Below, one piece after another: positions 6,342-10,999 of a stretch of DNA of 10,999 bases. Location of the stretch: assembly GCA_041477815.1 (NCBI GenBank), contig JBGOUV010000231.1, positions 1 through 10,999 on the forward strand. Direction: 5' to 3'. This stretch comes from JBGOUV01 sp041477815 (GTDB lineage Bacteria; Acidobacteriota; Terriglobia; Bryobacterales; JACQDG01). The position numbers and the translations under genes were made by a program. Position 1 is the first letter of the stretch; each line of letters opens with the position of its first letter. The notes beneath the pieces are model-generated. The model was not told where the DNA came from. It saw nothing but the letters and a program-made list of their open reading frames with translations, and searched no databases.

Positions 6342-7340
6342 TCACGGCGCCGGGCACTCCAGGCCGTCGCCGGGTAGCCGGACGCGCAGTACCGTGAAAT
6401 CGTGCGCGATCTTGGTGTGGTACACAAAGTCCACGCCGACGGCGAAGGGAGAGCCCGGAATACACTGCTCCAGGCGGTCGTCGAGGTTGGGAATGGTCGC
6501 CTCCTTCCACGGACCTCGGGCGCTCTGGCTGAGGGAGACGTCGAGGGGAAAAGGCGGGGTGATCCCGCCTTTGGTGCTGAGCCGGATCCAGTATCGCTGT
6601 GCGGGCTCTCTCGGGTTGGGCAGAGAGATCGTCGCCGCGCGTTTGGCTCTCAGGATGACCAGCTCCCAGGCGGTGGCCCGCAGTAAAGCAGCCTCGACGG
6701 TCTCATGGGTCTTAACCAGCTTTTCCGCCCGCTGGATGTCTTTCTGAACGCGGAGAGCATCGTCATGAACATCCCGGATCGTCTTGGCCTGAGAGTCGAT
6801 CCCGTCAAGCTTCCCCTGAAACTCGGCGAGCTTGCGGTTGATCACCTCGGTGGTTCCCTTATACTCCTTGCTCATGGCATTCGCTTGATCCGTCAGCTCC
6901 TTTTGCCTGCTGGTTAAGCTGCCGATGAGATTCGACACCAGGGCGTTGGTGTTCAAGGCGCTGTTTTTGGAGGAATCCACCCATTTTTCTGTTTCCGACT
7001 TGTATCTCTCCGCCTGCCCTTTGTATTCTTCAGCGGCGTGCGTGTGTTGTTGACTGGCGTACTCGGAGCTCTTCAGAAGAGCACCGGCCTGGTTGAGTTT
7101 CTCCAACGCGCGATCGGCCCGATCCTGGGCCAGCGCCGTTAAGTCCTTGAACTTCTTGTATTGGTCGAAACCGAACCAGGAGGTAAGGGCCAGCAGGATA
7201 CTCCCCCCCGCTGTGAGGAACTTCCAGCGCCGGCTGAGGTAGGCCCGCGTACGGTCCTGGACCTCTTGCTCGAGGAGGCTTTTGAAATAGTGATGCTCAA
7301 CAACCTTGCGAATCAGATCAACATCGACATCGTCGGGCAT
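6342..7340 (-). CDS. Membrane-anchored coiled-coil protein of unknown function
   Basis: I do not recognise this 332-residue protein. About 40 charged N-terminal residues (LEQEVQDRTRAYLSRRWK) precede one predicted membrane helix at about 42-58 (LTAGGSILLALTSWFGF). The basic residues before it suggest N-in, C-out topology. Residues 65-220 are rich in K, E, Q, A and S with heptad-like spacing and look like a long coiled coil. The last 100 residues (from LPNPREPAQRYWIRLS, about 240) look beta-rich, without a recognisable motif. The start at ATG 7340 is supported by GGAG about 9 nt upstream, within the 16-bp gap after the cytosolic PIG-L gene. It is the only non-enzyme in the operon and could be a scaffold or sensor in the envelope. 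Its codon use looks less GC-skewed than the neighbours, so it may have been inserted into the operon. Function is not assignable. Confidence 0.75.
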   Translation of the reverse strand: MPDDVDVDLIRKVVEHHYFKSLLEQEVQDRTRAYLSRRWKFLTAGGSILLALTSWFGFDQYKKFKDLTALAQDRADRALEKLNQAGALLKSSEYASQQHTHAAEEYKGQAERYKSETEKWVDSSKNSALNTNALVSNLIGSLTSRQKELTDQANAMSKEYKGTTEVINRKLAEFQGKLDGIDSQAKTIRDVHDDALRVQKDIQRAEKLVKTHETVEAALLRATAWELVILRAKRAATISLPNPREPAQRYWIRLSTKGGITPPFPLDVSLSQSARGPWKEATIPNLDDRLEQCIPGSPFAVGVDFVYHTKIAHDFTVLRVRLPGDGLECPAP

Positions 7341-7356
7341 GGAACGGCTCCGTTAA

Positions 7357-8229
7357 CTAGGCAGAAACCGCGTTCTTCTCCACGAACTCGTCCACCTTGG
7401 ACCGCTCCGGCCGCCGCTGATCCAAGTAGTGGAAACGCTCCGCGTAGGCGAGATTGTGTTCCCTCCCGTATTCCTGGTAGCGGTCGAGAAGAAACTGCCG
7501 CACGTAGGCGCGGTCGGCGGTGTGATCGTCGCCGCCCAGCAGGGCCAGGCGCTTCCCCTGCCGCGCCAGGTCGGCGCGCAAACGCGAGCCGAGATTGCCG
7601 CCCCCCTGCGACTTGCACTCCACAATCGCGTCGATTTTCTTCTCAAGGTGCGACCCGATGTCAACCACGCGATTGAAGGGCTGCCCCGGCCGTCCATAGA
7701 AGTAATACCGTTCGCGTACCGGGTGCGGCTGGAAGCCCGCCTCCCGGTGCTCGGGGAAGTCGTTCGGCATCCCGGACATCCAGGCCGCCTCTTCCACGGC
7801 CCGCCCGGTCACCCAGTGGTCGGGGTTCTCCTCCCCGTGTCCCCAGGGATTGAAGGAGATCACCGTGTCCACTTTCAACGTCCGAAAAAGGAAGACCAGC
7901 CGGCCGCGGATATCCAGGGCGGAGACGTCGTTCATCTCGTGGTTCTGATAGTAGAGATCATAGACCTCCTTGCACCCCAGCGCCGCGGCCATGCGCAGAT
8001 GCTCCTGCTCGTTGCTCAGGATGTTTTGCGCCGTGGTTTGCCCGCCGACCTTCTCATCATTACTGGTTCGAATCACGTAACCGGTGTAGCCCTCGGCGAT
8101 AAGCTTGGCCGCCAGGCCGCCGGCGTAGTAGGGCAGATCGTCGAGGTGCGCGTGCACGGCGGCGAAGACCTTGCCCCGGTGCGGTTGTCCCGGTTGGTCT
8201 CGCTCGACGACGATGGGTTCGGCATCCAT
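7357..8229 (-). CDS. PIG-L (LmbE-like) family deacetylase, cytosolic paralogue
   Basis: A 290-residue zinc-dependent PIG-L/LmbE-type amidase. The N-terminal zinc motif is AAVHAHLDDLPYYAGG (23-38) with H28, D30 and D31, a variant of AHPDD. The distal motif is ENPDHWVTGRAV (134-145) with zinc-binding H138; the first position of the usual HxDH is Asn135. The family removes acetyl groups from N-acetyl-glucosaminyl substrates, such as mycothiol precursors and GlcNAc-phosphatidylinositol. The start is fixed by AGGAG 7 nt before ATG 8229, leaving no room for a signal peptide, so this copy should be cytosolic while the upstream paralogue is exported. It follows the paralogue by 16 bp and precedes the coiled-coil gene by 16 bp, indicating one transcript. 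Substrate is unknown. Confidence 0.87.
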   Translation of the reverse strand: MDAEPIVVERDQPGQPHRGKVFAAVHAHLDDLPYYAGGLAAKLIAEGYTGYVIRTSNDEKVGGQTTAQNILSNEQEHLRMAAALGCKEVYDLYYQNHEMNDVSALDIRGRLVFLFRTLKVDTVISFNPWGHGEENPDHWVTGRAVEEAAWMSGMPNDFPEHREAGFQPHPVRERYYFYGRPGQPFNRVVDIGSHLEKKIDAIVECKSQGGGNLGSRLRADLARQGKRLALLGGDDHTADRAYVRQFLLDRYQEYGREHNLAYAERFHYLDQRRPERSKVDEFVEKNAVSA

Positions 8230-8245
8230 GGGCGGTCTCCTTTTC

Positions 8246-9292
8246 TTACAGCCGGACAGCGTGCTGGTCGGCGTACTTGCGAACGTTTTCCTGGTAGTTC
8301 GGCGGCGGACCGATATAGCGGAAGGCCTCGGCGTAGCCCAGGCCGAACCGCTCGCCCAGCAGCTTCCAATCGTCCATCAGGAAATGCTTGACGTACTGGA
8401 GATTGGCGGTTTCGTCGTCGTTCCCCAGCAGCTCGAGTTTCTTGCCCTGCCGGGCCAACTCCTGCCGCAGCCGGGATCCGGCGGTCCCGGCCGGCCCTTT
8501 TCCCTTGTTGGCGACGTTGCCCCGGACCTTTCGATCGATGTAAGAGCTGATATCCACCACGCGGTTCACCACGTTGTGACCCTGGGGCGCGCGGGAGAAA
8601 TAGTACTTCTCGCGCACCCGCGCCGGCTTCAGCCCGGACCGGTAGTGCTCCGGATAGTCCCGGAGCCCGCCGGACATCCAGCAGGCCGCCTCCGCCGCGC
8701 GGCCCGCCACCAGGTGGTCGGGGTTTTCGTCGTAATGGTTGTACGGATCCATGGCCACCAGGGCGTTCACCTGCAGCGCCCGGAACAGAAAGATCAGCCG
8801 CGCCCGGATCTCGATCTCCGCGCAATCGTCCATGCGATGATTGCGGTAGTAGAACGAGAACGCGTTCTTGCAGCCCAGGGCCTTGGCCACCTCCTGGTAG
8901 TCGATCTCGTTCTGGGCGACGCCGTATCCGAGCGTCCTGCCCGAGGACTCGTCATTGGAAATGCGGATCAGATAGCCGGTGTATCCCTCCTCGATGAGCT
9001 TGGCCACCAGGCCGCCGGCGAACAGCGGAATATCGTCGGAATGAGCCTGCACGGCCGCCAACACCTTGCCCTGGTGCGGCTTTCCGGGACGGTTCCGCTC
9101 GATCGTCAGATCGTCGGCGTACGTGTAGTAGTCCGGCGTCCCGAACGGGTTGTACCCCGATCTGCGGTTGGCGTAGGCGGTGGGAGTAACCTGCGCGGGA
9201 AGATCGGCAGCCCGCGCTTGACTGAGCGCCGGACCGCTGCCGAGCGCGATCCCTCCCGCGATAGATGTGCCTAGAAATCCTCGTCGTTCCAT
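8246..9292 (-). CDS. Tat-exported PIG-L (LmbE-like) family deacetylase
   Basis: A 348-residue PIG-L/LmbE-family protein and first gene of the operon. The N-terminus MERRGFLGTSIAGGIALGSG is a Tat signal (RR-x-F-L), with a likely cleavage site after the Ala-rich ARAA near 26-29. Catalytic-domain motifs are AAVQAHSDDIPLFAGG (79-94; H84, D86, D87) and ENPDHLVAGRAA (189-200; zinc ligand H193, Asn190 in place of the usual His). It aligns along its whole length with the next gene (GLVAKLIEEGYTGYLIR versus GLAAKLIAEGYTGYVIR), so the two arose by tandem duplication. ATG 9292 is preferred because RR then sits at residues 3-4; the frame is open further upstream, but an extension would bury the Tat motif. 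No clear Shine-Dalgarno precedes it. It would deacetylate an amino-sugar-like substrate in the periplasm. Start site is moderately certain; family is firm. Confidence 0.87.
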   Translation of the reverse strand: MERRGFLGTSIAGGIALGSGPALSQARAADLPAQVTPTAYANRRSGYNPFGTPDYYTYADDLTIERNRPGKPHQGKVLAAVQAHSDDIPLFAGGLVAKLIEEGYTGYLIRISNDESSGRTLGYGVAQNEIDYQEVAKALGCKNAFSFYYRNHRMDDCAEIEIRARLIFLFRALQVNALVAMDPYNHYDENPDHLVAGRAAEAACWMSGGLRDYPEHYRSGLKPARVREKYYFSRAPQGHNVVNRVVDISSYIDRKVRGNVANKGKGPAGTAGSRLRQELARQGKKLELLGNDDETANLQYVKHFLMDDWKLLGERFGLGYAEAFRYIGPPPNYQENVRKYADQHAVRL

Positions 9293-9338
9293 GCAGCATA
9301 TGTTACAACGAAACGCGCGCCCCGGAGGGCTAACGAAT

Positions 9339-9369
9339 TTGACCACAGCCCATCCCGACCCGCTACAAT
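9339..9369 (+). promoter_or_regulatory. Candidate promoter of the toxin-antitoxin operon
   Basis: TTGACC at 9339-9344 and TACAAT at 9364-9369 resemble -35 and -10 boxes of a housekeeping promoter. The 19-bp spacer is longer than ideal. Transcription would start near 9376, upstream of the 14-bp palindrome and of the proposed TTG start at 9412. Confidence 0.45.
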
Positions 9370-9390
9370 GAAAGTGCTCAACATTACTCA

Positions 9391-9404
9391 ACCTTGATCA
9401 AGGT
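9391..9404. promoter_or_regulatory. Perfect 14-bp palindrome, candidate antitoxin operator
   Basis: ACCTTGATCAAGGT reads identically on both strands. It lies between the proposed promoter and the antitoxin start and overlaps the likely Shine-Dalgarno AAGGTGG (9400-9406). Phd/YefM antitoxins typically bind palindromes at their own promoter and are helped by the toxin, so this is a good operator candidate. As RNA it has no loop, so a DNA site is more likely than a hairpin. Confidence 0.55.
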
Positions 9405-9411
9405 GGTTCCC

Positions 9412-9723
9412 TTGAAGCAAAATGCTGCCACGGTTCATCGCATCCCCATCACCAAAGCTCGCATCAACCTGGGCCAAGTCGTCCGCCGCGTCCACCTGAA
9501 TAGAGAATACTTCATCCTGGAAAAGGACGGCATACCGGTTGCCGGGCTGATGGGCGCAGACGAGCTAGAGGATTACCTCGAGCTCCGAGACCCCAAGGTG
9601 CGCGCGCAAATCCGCAAGAGCAACGCGGACTACCTGGCTGGACGGAGCCGGCCGGCCGCGGACTTCATTGCCGAATTGCGCGCCGAGACCCAGAGAAAGA
9701 GGGGGCGACGCCGTACGCCATGA
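9412..9723 (+). CDS. Phd/YefM-family antitoxin
   Basis: A 103-residue protein with the Phd/YefM pattern: a short strand and helix VHRIPITKARINLGQVVRRV (8-27), then EYFILEKDGIPVAGLM (32-47) and a helical segment ADELEDYLELRDP (49-61), followed by an extended C-terminus that would bind the toxin. The N-terminal half is the DNA-binding, dimerising part in this family. TTG 9412 is chosen because AAGGTGG lies 5 nt upstream. TTG 9394 and GTG 9403 are in-frame alternatives, but they fall inside the palindrome and lack a ribosome-binding site. The stop overlaps the toxin start by ATGA, typical of type II modules. The protein is expected to neutralise the toxin and repress the operon. Confidence 0.82.
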   Translation: MKQNAATVHRIPITKARINLGQVVRRVHLNREYFILEKDGIPVAGLMGADELEDYLELRDPKVRAQIRKSNADYLAGRSRPAADFIAELRAETQRKRGRRRTP

Positions 9724-10010
9724 CGCCGCTGTTCTCCGTTCGTACCACCGCCGCGTACGAACGGCTGGCACGCCAACTCCTGAAACACCACCCGGAGTTC
9801 CCATCCCTTCAAGAGCGGATACTTAAGATTCTCTCGGCAGACCCGTATAACCGCACCAGCGCCCATGACATCAAGAAGCTCGTGGACGTCCCGCAAGGCG
9901 GTGGTCAGTGGCGCCTGCGGCTGCGCCGCTTCCGCTTTCGCTATGATATTTACGGCCACGATGTCGTGCTCCAGCACTGCGGCCTGCGCAGAGAGGATAC
10001 CTACCAATAG
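9720..10010 (+). CDS. RelE/ParE-superfamily toxin
   Basis: A 96-residue protein with RelE/ParE fold features: N-terminal helices AYERLARQLLKHHPEF (12-27) and LQERILKILSADP (30-42), the segment DIKKLVDVPQGGGQWRLRLRRFRFRYDIYGHDVVL (50-84), and an HCGLRREDTY tail (86-95). The WRLRLRRFRFRYDI stretch matches the family's G-x-x-R-x-R-x-x-x-x-R-x-x-Y core, and the basic residues with the terminal R/Y fit an mRNA interferase of the RelE type more than the gyrase-targeting ParE type, though the split is not certain. It overlaps the antitoxin gene by 4 bp (ATGA). It would cut mRNA at the ribosome when the antitoxin is lost. Confidence 0.82.
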   Translation: MTPLFSVRTTAAYERLARQLLKHHPEFPSLQERILKILSADPYNRTSAHDIKKLVDVPQGGGQWRLRLRRFRFRYDIYGHDVVLQHCGLRREDTYQ

Positions 10011-10042
10011 GGACCGGCGATGAAATGGCCTTGCGCCGGACC
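10011..10042 (+). terminator. Hairpin after the toxin gene, possible weak terminator
   Basis: Immediately after the toxin stop, GGACCGGCG (10011-10019) pairs with CGCCGGACC (10034-10042), giving eight pairs with one A-A mismatch and a 14-nt loop. No run of T follows, so it is not a classical intrinsic terminator. It could slow transcription, protect the toxin mRNA 3' end, or be incidental in GC-rich DNA. Confidence 0.3.
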
Positions 10043-10084
10043 CGGCCCCTGTTCCATACTTCCATCGAGGGTGAGGAGATCTTC

Positions 10085-10999
10085 ATGAAACACTTGTTGC
10101 TTGCCGCAGGGGTGCTGTTTCTCGTTGCCGGACCCGCCCGGCCCCAGTTCGAGCAGGGGTCCATCGTGGGCGTGGTTTCCGACCCGTCCAAGGCCCCGGT
10201 CGCCGGCGCCGCGGTGGAGTTCCGCAGCCTGTCCACCAACGTCAAGCGCGACGTCACCACCGCCGCCACCGGCGAGTACAACTCGCTGCCGCTGCCCCCG
10301 GGAACCTACGCCGTCACCGTACGGATGCAGGGCTTCCGCGAGCAGACCGGCGAGTTGACCCTGGCCGTGGGACAGCGTCTCCAGGCCGACTTTTCTCTCG
10401 TCATCGGCGCCGTGACCGAACAGGTCAACGTGATCGGGTCGACCGGCCTCATCGAAACGGCGTCCTCGGAGATTAGCAAGATCCGCCTGGCCAAAGAGAT
10501 TGTCGATCTGCCCCTGAACACCCGCAACTTCACCCAGTTGGTGCAACTCGCGCCGGGCGTCCTCACCGGCGTGGGCGGGGCCTCGGGTCTGCTCGGCTAC
10601 ACCAGCGGCCGCGGCACCAACGGCGCCGTCATCAACGGCGCCCCGGTGGAAGACGTCACCTACATCATCGACGGCATCAACAGCGTCGATACCGACGCGG
10701 GCGTCCTGATCTTCTTCCCGCCGGTGGATTCGATTTACGAATTCAAGGTCCAGACCAGCTCGGCGCCGGCGGCTTACGGCGGCGGTCAGGGGATCATCAA
10801 CGTTACCTACAAGTCCGGCGGCAACGAGCTGCACGGCACGGCCTACGAGTTTCTGCGCAACTCCGCTCTCGACGCCAAGAATTTCTTCGATTCGGCCCGC
10901 GACCCCATCCCCCCCTTCAAGCTCAACCAGTTCGGGTTCAACCTTGGCGGGCCGATCGTGAAGGACAAGCTCTTCCTTTTTGGCGACTACGAGGGCAAG
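10085..10999 (+). CDS. Oar-like TonB-dependent receptor with carboxypeptidase-regulatory domain (partial, C-terminus outside window)
   Basis: An open frame of 305 codons runs off the right edge; complete members are usually around 1,000 residues. The start is ATG 10085, with AGGAG 6 nt upstream. A Sec signal peptide (MKHLLLAAGVLFLVAGPARP) is followed by a CarboxypepD_reg-like domain at about 24-108 (GSIVGVVSDPSKAPVAGAAV, later GEYNSLPLPPGTYAVTV). The TonB plug domain follows, with DLPLNTRNFTQLVQLAPGV (141-159) and VTYIIDGINS (191-200). The beginning of the barrel shows NELHGTAYEFLRNSALDAKN. This outer-membrane architecture is abundant in Acidobacteriota and imports large ligands, often glycans, using TonB energy. 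No TonB box was identified. Its position after the toxin-antitoxin pair, opposite to the deacetylase operon, allows but does not prove a functional link to that operon. Family is secure; ligand is unknown. Confidence 0.92.
   Translation, partial: MKHLLLAAGVLFLVAGPARPQFEQGSIVGVVSDPSKAPVAGAAVEFRSLSTNVKRDVTTAATGEYNSLPLPPGTYAVTVRMQGFREQTGELTLAVGQRLQADFSLVIGAVTEQVNVIGSTGLIETASSEISKIRLAKEIVDLPLNTRNFTQLVQLAPGVLTGVGGASGLLGYTSGRGTNGAVINGAPVEDVTYIIDGINSVDTDAGVLIFFPPVDSIYEFKVQTSSAPAAYGGGQGIINVTYKSGGNELHGTAYEFLRNSALDAKNFFDSARDPIPPFKLNQFGFNLGGPIVKDKLFLFGDYEGK

Larger units (their letters stand above)
3771..9292 (-). other. Five-gene polycistron (deacetylase pair, coiled-coil protein, dehydratase pair)
   Basis: Five minus-strand genes are separated by 16, 16, 52 and 14 bp with no intrinsic terminator seen between them, and most starts have good Shine-Dalgarno sequences. 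Two pairs of tandem paralogues flank a membrane coiled-coil gene. The shared transcript is inferred from spacing. The 52-bp gap at 6290-6341 could also hold an internal promoter, since a CTATAC box lies there without a recognisable -35. Confidence 0.65.

Noticed and set aside
6290..6427. N-terminal extension of the first dehydratase-like protein
   Set aside because: It would overlap the 3' end of the coiled-coil gene and bury the Tat motif behind 46 residues of unrelated sequence; its length would also depart from the paralogue.
7345..7356. Inverted repeat AACGG-AG-CCGTT at the ribosome-binding site of the coiled-coil gene
   Set aside because: A two-base loop cannot form a stable RNA hairpin and 5-bp arms are expected by chance in GC-rich DNA.
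7429..9274. Two long overlapping plus-strand frames opposite the PIG-L genes
   Set aside because: They are antisense shadows of two conserved deacetylases and overlap each other; neither has a credible start or motif.
1..10999. CRISPR arrays, tRNA/rRNA genes, insertion sequences, large repeats
   Set aside because: No spaced direct repeats, cloverleaf, transposase or terminal inverted repeats were seen on reading both strands; the only long similarity is between the tandem paralogues.

Overview
This is a high-GC window that looks like a chromosomal accessory region of an Acidobacteriota genome, most likely Bryobacterales/Solibacter-like. That placement is an inference. It rests on an Oar-like TonB-dependent receptor with an N-terminal carboxypeptidase-regulatory domain, Tat-exported enolase-superfamily enzymes, paired PIG-L deacetylases and an M28 peptidase with a PA domain. 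All of these are typically expanded in that phylum. No rRNA, tRNA, CRISPR array or insertion sequence was seen.

Layout. (1) 1-1913: a truncated, secreted M28-type metallopeptidase on the minus strand and a PfkB-family sugar kinase on the plus strand diverge from only 25 bp, which contains an inverted repeat and a TATAAC box. Both messages may be nearly leaderless. (2) 2018-3770: a plus-strand two-gene cassette encodes an OLD/AAA_21-like ATPase and, 1 bp later, a PIN-like nuclease. This is the best candidate for a poorly described, possibly defensive system. Its base composition looks less GC-skewed than its surroundings. Its last stop codon directly abuts the stop codon of the convergent operon. 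(3) 9292-3771 (minus strand): five tightly spaced genes, in transcription order a Tat-exported PIG-L deacetylase, a cytosolic PIG-L paralogue, a membrane-anchored coiled-coil protein of unknown function, and two paralogous Tat-exported mandelate racemase/dehydratase-like enolase-superfamily proteins. Gaps are 16, 16, 52 and 14 bp. (4) 9339-10010 (plus strand): a Phd/YefM-RelE type toxin-antitoxin pair with a perfect 14-bp palindrome in its leader. (5) 10085-10999 (plus strand): the start of an Oar-like TonB-dependent receptor that runs off the window.

How the genes may work together. The five-gene operon reads as an envelope carbohydrate-processing pathway: deacetylation of an acetylated sugar or glycan by PIG-L enzymes, and dehydration or epimerisation of sugar acids by the enolase-superfamily proteins. 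The neighbouring TonB receptor could be an uptake component and the PfkB kinase could act on a resulting keto-deoxy sugar. These links are inferred from family and proximity only. The ATPase-PIN cassette and the toxin-antitoxin pair sit on either side of the operon and are probably independent mobile or defensive cargo.
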